DNA from: Micropterus salmoides
Taxonomy: Eukaryota; Chordata; Actinopteri; Centrarchiformes; Centrarchidae
Reading direction: 5' to 3'
DNA: 64,000 nucleotides
NCBI RefSeq assembly: GCF_014851395.1
Contig: NW_024040596.1
Span: forward strand, 8,558,155-8,622,154
The translations under genes and the position numbers were made by a program. The notes under the pieces are model-generated. The model searched no databases. It had not been told where the DNA came from and saw only the letters and a program-made list of their open reading frames with translations. Below, in pieces: positions 1 through 12,810 of this stretch. Every line of letters starts with the position of its first letter. Positions within the stretch are counted from its first letter, which is position 1.

Positions 1-3000
1 GTGACCAAACTACAGCTTCTTCTATTATCATCTATCCAAAAAATTTGATAAAGTAAGAAAAGAATACACTAAAAACAAAACAAAAAAAACATAAAAACTG
101 CACCATCTCTCTTGTCTTCTGATACAGAGCTGTTAAGTACAGCCAGTTCGACCAACTCCAGATGGATTGCATCCTAAAAGATCCTGATGCTAGGTTTTAA
201 GAATGAGAACTAGGCTTTGAATCACTGTAAGATTTCCAACATCTGACACCTGGTTACCTCATTCCAGTCAGAGTCTGAGGCATATTTTTTATTTCAAATT
301 CAAATGAACTCTCTTTGACCTCATGAGACCTATTCATTGTGGTTTGTTTTTTCCTCCATGTCTACACTTATCACAATGAGTATTCAAAAAAGCTGTAATA
401 AAAAAACACAATGCACCATTAACACAGCTCAGTACTTATTAAAAGTGGAAACGCATGTTCCCTCACCGTTTCACACAAAATTCTATGTTTGCACATACAT
501 ATTTCCAGTTTACTACACCTTAGCTAACTGATAGTTTTTCAAATAATCCGTATGCATATAAAAACAATGTTTTTTACTTAACATAGGCTATCCACACCTC
601 AAAAAGCTAAGCATGTGTCACTTTTGCATTTTATGTCTAAATTGACTAACCACTTGTAAGACAAGATACCATAAATGTATAATGTTTGGCAAAACAAACA
701 TGAACTGTATGTAGCATAAGTTCACCACAGTATAGATTCACCTTTTAACTGCTGCATTTATTAAAAGTGTATAGGGTGCACTGGGTAGTTCAAGCGGGTT
801 GGGAGATTCTAGCATGTTGAGGAAGCTTCAAACTTCTGCAGCCTAAAATAGGAAAAAGGAATAAGTGGCATGGATTAGCAAAACTGGAAATCCCCTCTTG
901 ATACTTTACACTGTGGTTCTTTTGTGCTAAGGGCTGGTAAAACATAACTGAATAGACCTTTAAGCGAACACAGAGGTACAGGAAATGTTTGTTCTTGGTT
1001 CTTGTCAGAATTGCACAACCTCTTTGTAAGCGTATGAATCAGTCTTGGAACTTGAACAATGGCATATAGGAAGACTGTACAGGGTGAAGTCTAAGCTGAG
1101 CCTAACTGTGCACACAATGACACCGCTATCCCCAGCGTCTGGTCGGATGAGCTGTCTGTAGCTGCGTACCATGCATCTCAGTGACAGGAACAGATGGCGT
1201 TTGACACAGGTCACCCATGCTGTACAATCATGAACCCTCTCCAACTGTGGCAGTTCTCAGCTAGTCCACCTATTCATTATTCATAAACAAGTCACTGGAA
1301 AGAGTGTAATTACCACAAATTACAGTCTATTGAAGCTTAAAGATGATGCAATTTAAGTTTGGAGACATTGTATTAATGACTCATCAAACTAAGGAAGTGC
1401 AAGCTGGCATTTGGCTAATGTAGATTCAGAGACGCAATTAAACTATTGTCATTTCACTCTATTTCATCATGAAAAGCACTGTTCAGTTTGAAACAGTTTC
1501 TCCCTAATAGGAGGAAATCAGTATAATTTAAAATGTTTTTTTTTGACAGGACTATGCAAAATGTTGAAAGACATGCGATGACAGGAGTGAAGCAAGGTAT
1601 TTCATATTCACTTCATAATAACGTGCAAATCTGGTGTATTTTCTGCTGAATATTTGAAATAGCCTTCAGTGACTAAATTTACATACACAATTATTTTCCA
1701 TTTTGATTATTTTAAATTTGATATGGGTCATGTAAACAGCAAATTCTGCTTGGATATTCCAAATTAGGCCTTACTCTGAATGTAGCATTTTTTGATTAAG
1801 ACACGTGGCATATGGCGAGATTTTAGGTTTTATGAGCATTCTGTGGACATGTATAGAACACATCTGGAATATACTATATATATATCTCAGTTGGGGTTTT
1901 TAGCGCGGTTTGCAACACATTGCCTCTTGCTTGTTTGGTCAACAGTTTACAAGGCTGGGGTAAGATGCCTGCACAAAAGAAAGCCCGCATTTCTGGTCAG
2001 AAGGTCTAATTGTATAAACAGGAATCTTAGTGGAATATTCATTTCAAAAATAGTCAGTGACAATGATCCTGCCTGCACGGACCACAAACCCAGAAAAGGG
2101 GTCATGGTCAAGGTTTTCCCTCTGCTAAATGGTATATATATATGGTATGGTATGTATATATATTAATGACAGACTCTTGAGTTGAAGATTGTTCCTTTAT
2201 TATGTCTGTTTTAGTGCATGTTTTTGCTTAGAAGACATATCACAACAGTTGGCTCATTTGTTTTTATTTTACTCAGTCTGGCCCTTTGTCCCTGCCCCAG
2301 GCCTATGTATTTCTGAGCAAACTGATGTGCCATTATCCACCTGTCCACCAGATGGCCTCAGACTTTCCCACCAATCCTAGGTACCTGACTCCCACATCCA
2401 CTATTCAATCAAACGCATTCAATCTGAAAACGGTGGTCACCATTTTGCTATGGTTGAATAACATTTTTCCTTGAAATGGTGTGAAACGGTGTTCAACAGG
2501 CTTTGAAATCAAATCAATTTCAGCAATGTAAATATGCCATTTCTGTCTGTAGTCCCCAGCAGGTCGTCACAAAGTACAAGGTAACACAGTTAAAATTAAA
2601 GTAGATATATAATATAACACAATTTAATAGACATCACAGTTTTCAACATCATATTATAAAAGACATCACAGTTTTCTAGGCAGGGTTGTGTAGTTTAAAG
2701 TGCTATTTAGTGCAGTAAAGTGCTGCATCTAGTACGGTAAACACAACCATATACACACAGTACAACGGTATATAACACATACAATACAACAGAGTCAGTT
2801 AGTGATCACAAATTTGATGTGTCTTTAGCCATTGTTTGAGATGGTTCTTAAAAAAGCAGTGCAATGCAGCGCGCTTGCATAACACAACAGGGTGTTCAAC
2901 GCACACATTTCCAAATTATCCCCACCTGCTCACCAACCCTTTCCATTGGCCAGTTCATCAGTGCACTCGCATTCTTCCCTGTGCCTGTTTTCCTGTTCCT

Positions 3001-5148
3001 GATCTTCTGCCTGATATCTGCTATCTGTGTTTTGACCTGCTGCCTTTATATGATCTGCCGGCCCATGGGTTTGTTTGCCTGTTTCTTCTCCTGCCTGACA
3101 GTAAGCCTGTTAATTTGAACATTTATGTAGTAAAGTCCTTCATTCTGTTCTACCTCAGTGTCTGCATTTGGATCCTCAATCCAACAGCTCCCCTCAACAA
3201 TTCCACCTTTGGTTATGCTTTTGGTTTCCTGGCTTCCTTCACCAGAGAAGCAACACATTTTATGCCTCAATTAGTTACTTTTCTGCATCAATTTATGGTG
3301 GGAAGGTCTTTATTCATGTATAGGAAGACACAAAATTCAGGCATCAGGCGAATAGAAAATATAATAGAATATAATGCAGTGAGCTCTCAGGCATTCTGTA
3401 TTCCTTTCAAATATGTATTCTCCTGTAGATCTAGATGTAGATCTACTTTTTTTTCATTTAATATCATCCCTGCTGGATCAACACACATACACGATTTTTG
3501 TCTTTGATTTCAGTCAAAATGACCTAAATTACATTTAAGGTTACATACAGTCACTACCTACTTTACCAGAGGCATTGTTGCATCTATGAGGGAAAACCCC
3601 CGCAGACACACACCTAAATCTATGATTATGTTTCAAATGTTCCAACAATAAGCTCATCCTCAAGTTTCACAGCAACCTTACGGCACCTCCCAGCAGCATT
3701 AGCGGCCATTTGTGACTGTGCCTAGTAAGCGTTTCAGCACTATATTTGCTCAGGTTTTTACAATAAAGAGAAATGAAAACAGCTGAATCTGGATCTGATA
3801 ACGGCCTGTAGAGCTGCAAAAGGGGGTAAATGAGTGAATGGGAGATAACAGCCCAGAGCCACCCGAAAAGCTATTTAAGAGCTGCGGCAAGATACAAGGG
3901 GACTGTGACGATGGCAGGCCTTTTGTTCCCGGCCTTCAATGCAGCAAGGGCTCCATTCTCTCTCAGTCTGGGGTCCCATTCCCTCCATCAACCCCACAGA
4001 TAAGTGCAGGTCCACAGAGAGAGATGAAGGAAGAAACAGATTAGAGAGAAAATCTGATGCACAGCAACACCATCGGCTTCCCCAGAACAGAAAGACTGCT
4101 CTGCACCCCATCACTCTTATAAAGGAACAGTGTCCATCATTACAATGAAGGAGGATTCACTCAGCCAAGTAGAGACCTGTAGACATGTCAACTGTATGGA
4201 TTAAAATGTATAATTAGTGTGAAGTTCTTGCAAAAAACATGTGGATAATTTACAATAAAAGTAATGATTATTGAAAAAAAAATACAAAGAACAGAATGCT
4301 GGAACGCTTTCTACGGGGAATCAAGACGAATTGGCACAGGCAGAGGGGAACAGAGGGACTAAGTTCACCAGTAAGGAGGGGATAACAAGACGCAGTTGAG
4401 ATGAATCAGGGTGGGGCAGGAAACAAAGGGATAGGAAACATGGAATCTGAAATGAGAACCAAAGGTGAGTATAACAGGAAATACTAACTGAAAAACTGTA
4501 AACAAGAAAAACATAACTTAATCAGAGACAGGATGTTGGTCGGTGACTTTACATTAAAGAAGGACAAAATGATTGAATGTTAAGTCCACTGTTCTCTGCT
4601 GTTAAGGACAATGTTTTCCCACTTGTGACAAGAATACCAACAACAGATTTTAATTTGACCAAATAGGGTATGTCATCCCCCTAAGTGGGATTGCAAATCT
4701 TCTCTGTTGGTGGCCTGAATTAAGAGCACGTAAGAATTTTTTTATTTTCAACGGAGGCCTCGCAAAGCTGGACGACATCTTTCTCTAAAAAGTCTTACAC
4801 ATCTTGAGCTAGATGTTGCAATTGTAAAATGAAGCATAATACTGGAACTGACTTGAGTCTCAAACAAAGGTATATTAAGCCTTTAGGTGTCATAATAATA
4901 AATTTATAACACATATAAGGTGAGGCATATGAGCAACAGAAGTCACAGGAATGCTCGCAAGGATAAAAAGGCTACCTTAATAGCATACAGTACTAGAACA
5001 TTTCAGAGAATGTGTGCCTGCTGCTTGGAGCATATCCCAGTAATCAGTTTTTTGATTCTGGCTGTTTGCCAAGTGGACACGAGGGATCACTGCATGGTTG
5101 CCAGATGCAGGGTGCGAAAGTAGTATTCATTTAGGAGTACCTGAAGCA
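1..5148. other. Intergenic, no gene recognised
   Basis: AT-rich non-coding sequence. The open frames here are short, lack splice context and resemble no family I know. Two short TA-rich microsatellite tracts lie near 1872-1884 and 2133-2163. The stretch around 2880-3200 has the pyrimidine-rich look of a degraded retroelement tail, but I cannot assign it. A perfect 10-bp palindrome (GTAGATCTAC) lies near 3435. Confidence 0.6.
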
Positions 5149-5150
5149 CT

Positions 5151-5287
5151 ATGGGTGACAGTATTAGTGGCACTGATAGTGCCACTGCTACTCCAGGCAA
5201 TGAGTGGTATGAGGGCTAATATCACCAGTGGCATTAGACTGAGTTAAGCAGTCTACTTAACCAATCACTTTAAGTGATGTCACCCAT
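5151..5287. repeat. Small MITE-like sequence with short inverted ends
   Basis: The outer 10 bases (ATGGGTGACA at 5151) recur inverted at 5278-5287 (TGTCACCCAT). Inside are two further dyads: AGTGGCAC/GTGCCACT at 5166-5186 and ATCACTT/AAGTGAT near 5264-5278. About 137 bp with nested dyads and no coding capacity fits a miniature inverted-repeat element. No target-site duplication was identified, so the call is tentative. Confidence 0.35.
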
Positions 5288-5748
5288 TCCAAGTGTGAAG
5301 GTACCATGCAACACACCCATTATAAAATCTGAAAAGATCTTGAAACATCATACAACGTAAACTGAGATTTTGTAAAAACCATGCTAGCTAGCAAAAAGCT
5401 GAATTAGCCCAAAAAAGATCCAAGTGTTGGGACCCATTTAAAGTTTAAATAATTTTTCTACATGAAAGTATGATGAAGTAATATAAGTCTAAAAAGCAGT
5501 GAATCTCAGCACTGTTCATGACAATTTCCCATTGTTGTGTTGTGTGTTGAAAATGTATTGCAAAAGAGTCATTGTATAGCACACCATTCCCACTCAAATC
5601 ATACGTTTTTATGTATTTATTTTACGTGTAGACAATGCTGCAAGCCATGTTTTTTTCAAAACTTTGTACAGATGAAGAAGAAGAACAACAACAATAAAAA
5701 CTGTAACAATACTGATATCAATGGTGAATAACAGGCACACTAAATTAA

Positions 5749-6151
5749 GGCCCCATCCGCAATACTGTGTTTTCATTTTAAAACAGAGACCTTATGATAC
5801 TTTTGCACCTCCCGTCCAGACTAAAAAGGAAAACAAAGACCTAAAACAGATCATTTTGAAAACGCTGCCGACCCCGTTTTTCGTTTTCGGATGGGCAAAA
5901 ACGTAGGACTTTAGAAACGATGATGCAGATCCCCACATTTGGCTCTCTGATTGGGTCTCATAAGTCATACAAAGTAGAAACACGATGCTACGGAAACAGT
6001 TTTTAAATTGGTATTTTTATTAAAATATTTTGTACCGTGCAAATAACACTTACAGCCTACACTTGTACTGTGCATGTTGCTGCTGTTGACCGAGATCGTA
6101 TTCGTTTTAAAACTCTGTTTTTAAACAAAAACGGAGTAGTGTAGATGGGGC
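5749..6151. mobile_element. TTAA-flanked MITE, 403 bp
   Basis: TTAA at 5745-5748 and at 6152-6155 flanks a 403-bp segment. Its ends are imperfect inverted repeats of about 45 bp: the left begins GGCCCCATCC and the right ends GTAGATGGGGC; both contain a TTTAAAACAGAG / CTCTGTTTTTAAA block. A TTAA duplication is characteristic of the piggyBac and Kolobok superfamilies. There is no transposase, so this is non-autonomous. The two arms differ at many positions, implying an old insertion. Confidence 0.6.
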
Positions 6152-6477
6152 TTAAACCAAAATCTCAGTCAGTCAGTTATAATTAAGCCTTGAGCAGGAA
6201 CCAGTGTCACCGCCTCCACAGCTGGCAGACAGTCACATTACCTGGAATGGCACATAAAACTTTACAACTGGGACATCTTCCATTTATCAGACGGTCACCT
6301 CTGGTTTAAGGTTTGGCAGAAGCTTTGTACTCCTGACAGCTGACTCAAAGCTTAATTGAAGTCTAACCATGTCCTATTACTTAGAGTAATAATTCATCTT
6401 TATTAAATTTTAAAGAACCCCTTTCCATTCATCATAAGTAGAAATTTCTAGTTGCAATTACAGGATCAACATGTGGC

Positions 6478-6990
6478 ATTTGTCCAGATTAATCCTGATG
6501 ACTTTAGTGGTCTCCTGCCTTTTGTTGTGTGCCATCATGGAGTAGTTGATAGTTGTGACTTTGAGTGAAATGTGAAATGACCATTGGATGAATTACCATG
6601 ACATTTGTTATGGACATTCATGTTTCTCTCAAGAAGTATTGTAGTAACTGTGATCCCTTGACTTTCCCTGTAGCACCACCATCAGGTCAAAAGTTTGTCC
6701 AATATTGGTTTATAACCAAATACCTGCAAAACTGACAACATACACGTCAGCCTCAGCTGTACTTTGTGTTTAGTGCCAATTAGCAAATGTTAACATGCTA
6801 ACATGCTAACCTACAATGGTGAACACAGTAAACTTTACTGTGACGCTAAACATCAACATGCAAGCATTGTCATTATAAGAATGCTAGCATGCTGACATTA
6901 CCATTTAGCTAAAAGCACTGCTGTCCAAATGAGTCTGTGCTTAAGTACAAAAAAAACAAGACTCTACAACCATGCTAACGGTTCTGTGGG
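6478..6990. repeat. Teleost-wide interspersed repeat (class uncertain)
   Basis: This stretch has the wording of a very common fish repeat: a CACCACCATCAGGTCAAAA block near 6674, a segment meaning roughly 'tttataaccaaatacctgcaaaactg' near 6710, then alternating ATGCTAACATGCTAAC / GCTAGCATGCTGAC blocks at 6785-6895. The last part is an imperfect inverted array of GCTAGC/GTTAGC words. No coding content. The assignment rests on my memory of similar fish repeats, not on a database search. Confidence 0.55.
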
Positions 6991-7033
6991 GCTACAGAAG
7001 ATGGTTTGATAGTTTAAACCTTTTCTGTAACAT

Positions 7034-7064
7034 TTAATAATAGTAATAATAATAATAATCAATT
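7034..7064. repeat. (TAA)n-rich microsatellite
   Basis: Short run of imperfect TAA/AAT trinucleotides. No other feature recognised between it and the LINE fragment at 8285. Confidence 0.7.
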
Positions 7065-8284
7065 ATTGGGGATAGTTATAAGGGATGTCAAATGTCCAAT
7101 TTTTAATGGTACATGATCTTGTACCTATACACTATCATAAGGGAGAATTGCAAGATAAACATTTTAGCATGCAGAAAATTTGCTGCCAGAAGCAAATCTA
7201 CCGCTTCTTGATTGATTTCGACATTGAACTGAAAAGGCAGGGAAACAAGCACAATTCTGAGAGCAGCAAGACTTTTTCTGCACAGCTTGGCAGTACAAAT
7301 GCCATTTCATTAGGAGGAGAAGGTCAATTGTATCCATCACCCTTGTTGAGATAAATGAACAATTGTGTGGCAGCTAAAAGATCATCAATTGATGAAAGAC
7401 TAACATTGATCTAAAGAAATAGGTCTAGGCACCAAAGTGCCTAAAACAGTAGTTAGGCTGTGTTTTTTTAACAAAATCAGCCTCTGAGGCAAAGCCATAA
7501 ATGCTAAGCCGTTAATTAGCATGTTAAATGAATGCAATTCTGAACTATTATACATAATTACCAGGTGTCTGAGATAAGGGCAGATTATTCATTCGTTTAT
7601 CTATATTAATTAGCACAGGGGTGACCTATGCAGAGTTGTGTTTATACTGGTATCACATCTATAGACTAATGAGAGGAATCCAAAAATATTGTTCAATACT
7701 TTATGACAGTTTGCTTTTAAACCCAGGCTTCTTTTTTACTGATAATACAGGTTTGTTCCCATGACAAGAGGAAGATGCCTAGTTTATTCTGAATGCTAAC
7801 TTCCAAAAAAATATGTAGAATATAAATATAGTGTATTTTCCCTCTAGGTATGCTCTTTAGCCTAAACAAAGCTGACACAGACACAGGCCAGTGTGGAATC
7901 TCTGAGGGTAGTCTAGTTGGGGAGATGGCCCCCCAGCCGAAGCTTGAATAATGTATGAAGGATCTGGAGACATCACTTAGAGATGCTGTCAATATCAGCT
8001 GGGGCCCTGCCCACCAGTGTGGCTGCTGCCCTTTACCACAACCTTTAAAGGTGGATTCCCTAACTATGGACACATTTGTTTTCTAAAATACCCAAATGAA
8101 AAGATAAAAATAAGCGATTCGGTTGCCACAATAATGTGTATGGGTTTCCACTTTTTGGGGACAGGGGATCATTTCCTTATCCATATAAGAGTGGTGTATT
8201 GGTACTCCAGATGTTTCTTCCTCAACTGTGTTTGGTTTAGCACAAAAACTAATGGAAAATTCCTTTTTTGGCTTATTCAGTGTC

Positions 8285-8930
8285 ATATATGAATTTATGG
8301 CTCACCATATCAAAGAACTTTTGAAAGTCTAAAAATAAATAATATATTATCATAATCTAAGAAGTCCTTATAATCCACCAAGTTCAAAGCCAAACACTGA
8401 CTATATTATTGGATATATGGCATTCTTTCATGAAACCAGATTGGCATTCATCCCTGAATGTGTGTGATTTATATTAAAGAGACAAAAAGACAAAAGAGAG
8501 GACAAGGCCAAAAAAAATTTACCTACAGCTCAGAGAAAAGTTTATACATTTTTGAAGTCAGACCATCACAACCCTAGAGATTTGTTATTCTTTAATTGGG
8601 TCATTCGATATTAACTCTCATCAAAAGTTAAATCCTGTCAGCATATTTTGTTGTATTCTTCTTCAAAATTGTTTGGCAAGTCAAATGAGTTAAAAATTTC
8701 AACCGAATGTTTGAGAATATTATCTCTCGAATAAAGTTTTTCATAAAAGCTGCATATATAGTCAGATATTTGTAAATATCCTCGCTAATCTTTCTCCCAA
8801 TGTCAAGTTTTTTCAGAGTAGAGTTTTATTTTCTCTATATTCAAGAAATATATGCTATTTTTCTTTATGTTGTTCCAACCAGTTTCTACGTAACCTTATA
8901 AACATTCCTTTTGCTTTGTTTATCTTCCTT
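8285..8930 (-). mobile_element. L1-like LINE reverse-transcriptase fragment, decayed
   Basis: The minus strand translates, with stops and indels, into L1-type reverse transcriptase. Near 8440 it reads ECQSGFMKECHISNNI, the fingers-domain QSGFMKNRHI-type motif. Near 8300-8330 it reads FLDFQKFFDMVSH, the palm motif whose first Asp is catalytic. Upstream segments (8500-8800) contain an NNKSLGCDGLTS-like block that normally precedes these motifs. Several in-frame stops are visible, so this is a dead copy. It is truncated on its 3' side at about 8285 and ends abruptly where the next LINE begins on the opposite strand, consistent with nested or adjacent insertions. Confidence 0.7.
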
Positions 8931-8935
8931 TTGCT

Positions 8936-9395
8936 TGGCGCGCACATCACACCTGTTTAGCATCACCTCACTGGTTACCAGTCCAGTATAGAATTCCGTT
9001 TAAAATCCTGGTCCTTACTTTTAGAGCCCTGCACGGTCAAGTTCCTCCCTACATCTCTGGGTTGATACAGCTTTATACTCTGACCTGTAGTCTGAGGTTA
9101 TCAGGTCAGAGGTTGTTAGTGGTTCCCCACATCATTTTAAAACCAGAGGGGATCGATCATGCCAAGCAGTGGCACCTAGGCTGTGGAACGCTTTGCCTCC
9201 CTTCCTACGTTGTGTGAATTCTGTCAGTTCTTTTAAAAAGCAACAGAAGTCTCTGCTATTCAAGCAGGCTTTTAGTTAGACAAGGTTTTTTTATGGTTTT
9301 GGTTCTGTTTTCCAATTGTTTTTAAATTTTCTTATTTTACTTATTTTATTGTGAAGCACTTGATTTTTATCTGTGAAAGGTGCTAAATGTAAATG
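8936..9395 (+). mobile_element. L2/Rex1-like LINE 3' end (RT C-terminus and tail)
   Basis: Plus-strand translation gives HWLPVQYRIPFKILVLTF then RALHGQVPPYISGL, followed by a RLLVVPH and a 'WHLGCGTLCLPSYV' block. This is the conserved C-terminal region after the RT palm in L2/CR1-group fish LINEs. An in-frame stop follows near 9213. The tail ends with a GTGAAGCACTTG ... AAAGGTGCTAAATG motif (9350-9390), matching the short stem-like 3' ends of L2 elements. Only the 3' roughly 460 bp is present: a typical 5'-truncated insertion. Confidence 0.75.
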
Positions 9396-9610
9396 CTCTC
9401 TATTTGTATAGTGACTTTCTAGTCTTTTCGACCACTCATCTGCATTCACCAATTCACCATTCACACATCCATACACTGAGCCTAAGTGCTCAAAGAGAAA
9501 CTAACATCCGCACGCATTTATAAACTGGTGGAACAGCCACCAGGGGCAATTCGGGGTTCAGTATCTTGCCCAGAGACACTTTAACATGCAGCCTGGAGGG
9601 ATTGAACTGC
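9396..9610. repeat. Short fish interspersed repeat
   Basis: The sequence 'CACCAATTCACCATTCACAC' near 9447 followed by CAGGGGCAATTCGGGGTTCAG near 9541 and 'TTGCCCAGAGACACTTTAAC' matches the pattern of an abundant short repeat in percomorph genomes. It is fused directly to the L2 tail at 9395. Non-coding. Identification is from recall, and its class (SINE or MITE) is not resolved. Confidence 0.5.
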
Positions 9611-10078
9611 CGATTTTGTATACTGTTATACAAGTAATTTATATCATAACATCATTAATTTGTGCGGATATAAGAGCCATCCTTTTTCCAATATTCAGAG
9701 CAGACAGATTATTTGTCATATTTAAGAAATTCCCATGACTATTTTAGCAACATTCAATTGATGTTGAGTAAGATGTTCTATTTTTGTCTTTTTTTTCACA
9801 AGATAATAAGAAATGATTCAATTTCCAGTAACCACTTGAAAATCTCCCTCTGTGTTCCTTGTTAAACTAAATAATTAAAGATGTGGCCTTATGATCTGTC
9901 AACACAGCGGGAGAAACAGTGGACTTTTCATCTTCGCAGTGTCTGATGGCTAATCCAAAAATGGGCAAAGAAGTGGAGCTGACGCAGGCCAAATGAAGCC
10001 TGGTTACTGTACCACTTAGCCACATGAGAGGCACCGACCTGTCACTCAAAGCAGCCACGTCCTTAATTATGCATAACT

Positions 10079-12809
10079 TTAAAGGGGCTATATGTAGTTT
10101 CATTGAAATCACATATCAATAAATCACTTTTTTACTGCCTATTTGTCAACCTCACATGAAAATAAACCAAACGTCTGTTTTTTCTGTTGCTTGGAACAGC
10201 CACTTTTCTGCTTCTTATGTGAGGGAATCGAGCCGGGTTCCCTGCATCCTGAGCCTCTTGCCTACTACAGCAACAACACTGCAGTCAGGGTTCCAGTGAC
10301 GTGGGAGACCAACCTAAGGATGGTCTGAGCATGGAAGTAGTATAATCATGCATCTGTGGGGGGTCTCTAATTCATTTATCAACAACCATTATTTTGAATC
10401 ACAAATAATGTGTTTTTCATTGTAATTAGTACGTATTATTATTTACATTAAACAAGATAAACAGACTTAAATGAACTTTCCTAATGAACTACGCTGCGCA
10501 TTGCATGACTGACAGGATGGCTGCACTTCTCCACCATCAGCCACTATCGTGCGCACAGTTTTGACTGAAAAGGTTGAGGCCGCGACCCGTGAAAATGAAC
10601 TCAGTTGTATTGTAGCCGACTTTATTACTCTGTATTGACTGCAGCTTATTTGTTTAGCATTATTGGCTTTTTGATGCATCCTCCAATTAGTACAGCGCTA
10701 CAAATGATAATACGCTTGCTACCGTGTGCCGGCGACAAGCAGCGCGTTAAATAATAACACTATTACCATAAAGGGCGGAATTGCAGTCTCTCCTTGAGCA
10801 ATAGTCTTTAATGGTATTTTTCAGGCGATTGAAACTTAACGGATTGCCTAGTGTGAGTAGGCCTATACCCTGTTGCAGTATCACAGACATCTGGGGCAAG
10901 TAGTGGACTACTTTGTGTGTGTTTGTGCGTCGGCATGTGTGTGAGAGAGGGAAATGCTGAATCACGTAATAAGCAACGACCCCCCCCCATCCCCAGTAAC
11001 GTTAGGTAGTATATTAGAGATCCCCAGGAAGCTCAGATTATAACTCGAACCCTGACTGCAGCTAAGGAAATGGACTCGACTAACACCATAAAACAACTGG
11101 CTCCCAGCAGAATACAGACTCCAACACAAACTCCACATAAGGATAAAAACAACAAGAAAGTTTTATGTGCCGAAGCCCTTCAGGCCAAACGAGAATCAGA
11201 TCAACTTAGGGTCACGTGTCAAGTGTTGATCTGCAAGAAAGGTTGTAATGGTACAAAGCAAATGTGGAAAGATTTGCTTCTAAAACCATAGTGATGCAAG
11301 GCAGGGGCAACCAGTTAATGTTACAATAGCACGGATCTGCCGCTGTTTCCTTCATAATGTGGTATTTCCTGTAGACTTATAGTTTTACTGATACTCGGGT
11401 ACACAGCTTCTTCACCACATAATATACAACAATGCAACATAACAGTGCAGAACAACAACACATAGTGAAAGACCCATTCAGTACAGTAATGTTACTTACT
11501 ATGGTCTAACAGTGTGGCAACAGTCTCATTTATAATACTCAGTCTAGCTCACTAACCATTTTCGTTATCATCCAATAAATTTAGCTATGCTGACATTGCT
11601 GAGCCTCTGGTGAAAGACAGTCATTGAAAAGCCGAAAGACCAGGTAACGCCGTAATGACATATCATGTCGGCTAAATGCAGTCAATGTAGCGTTGTCATG
11701 CAACAACCATGGATTAGATCAACTTCAAGCTGATAAAAAGATGACTGTAACTTGGGAGTGGGAGTTTACCTAAGTTTCCAGCATGTTGTGTGAAGCTGTC
11801 TCCCAGTGTGTCAGATTCTGCTTGCTCATGAGCTGGAGCAAGAACCAGCGGCGCCACCAGAAACTTTGAGCCCCTTGACAAAAATCTAATTGGGCCCCCT
11901 CTGCGCAGCTGTTATCACCACATCTCTAGGACCTAACTGTCCCATCAAAAGCTTTACATCACTCTAATTAAAGGTTTGCAACTGTCTTGTTTCTTGTAGT
12001 TTAATACTAGTACTAGCACAGTATTTACTGCTGGTGATTTGTACATGCAAGTCTGCATAGAGGATGCAGTTCACTATTGATGCAAGATTAAAAGCCACCA
12101 TAAAAATGTCCTTATTGCAATCTTTTACAGTCTCAATGTATTTTTATAGTAAAATTAACTGTCATTTAACAGCCATAATTAAATCTAACATATCAAACTG
12201 GATTATTTTAATATTGTCTGTAACTTGCATGCAGGCTTAGGTATGCTGCTGACCAGCATCCAGTACAGAGAGAATGTTGTTTTTATTTTATTTCATAATG
12301 ATCATTATGTGAGAAAATAATTTGTGTAATTAAATGTTGATGAAATGTAGGCTAACACTAGTCTGTAGCTAGCTTATTTCACTGTGGACATTAAGCCAAC
12401 AGGTTAACACCACTCACAGACTAAAGACATCCTTTCCGTTCTCTCTTTCCTTTTTTGAAAACTACAAACAACAACAACATTGTGATCACTGTATTTCTGG
12501 CGCATCTACTGAATGCAACACCATCACTGATACAGTGTGCTAAGGCAGGACCAAACCATTTCAAGCAGATACAGGGGGGGGGTCGGTCAATATGGATGTT
12601 TACTTTTGGTCAATGGGGATTTTTACTTCTATTGCCAAAAATAATGAGATCACTAATTTTATTATTATATTTAAAATACTCAATGATGATTGTTTATATA
12701 AATATAATTTTTAAAATTTTTAAAATTATATATATAATTAGTTTTTACCTGTCGGTCAGGACAAGAACACACCTGGTTGCAATCTAAAAACTATTTATAG
12801 CCCCTTTAA
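10079..12809. mobile_element. 2.7-kb TIR element, teleost DNA-transposon-like, non-autonomous
   Basis: TTAAAGGGGCTATATGTAG at 10079 is mirrored by CTATTTATAGCCCCTTTAA ending at 12809, giving imperfect terminal inverted repeats of about 22 bp. Inside, on the plus strand at 11070-11291, a 73-codon frame includes KRESDQLR and a tryptophan-containing MWKDLL tail. This is a decayed version of the KRxSDQxR...RW motif often seen inside repetitive teleost elements. No transposase is present and no clear target-site duplication was found, so the boundaries are provisional. A secondary repeat ('GGCGCCACCAGAAACTTTGA' near 11850) seems nested inside. Confidence 0.5.
11070..11291 (+). pseudogene. Decayed repeat-associated ORF inside the 10.1-12.8 kb element
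   Basis: A 73-codon frame beginning MDSTNTIKQLAPSR. Its middle resembles a basic KR-SDQ-R helix found in repetitive fish elements, where the intact version continues into a hydrophobic RW-containing segment. Here that continuation has been replaced by an unrelated-looking CKKGCNGT stretch, as expected after small frameshifts. I do not think it is a host gene. No function is assigned. Confidence 0.35.
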
Positions 12810-12810
12810 G

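Noticed and set aside
2836..3507. 223-codon plus-strand open frame with hydrophobic stretches
   Set aside because: Hydrophobicity comes from pyrimidine-rich (CCT/TTC) sequence resembling a degraded retroelement tail; no membrane-protein family pattern.
5792..5983. 63-codon minus-strand frame
   Set aside because: Lies wholly within the TTAA-flanked MITE, which is non-coding in this class.
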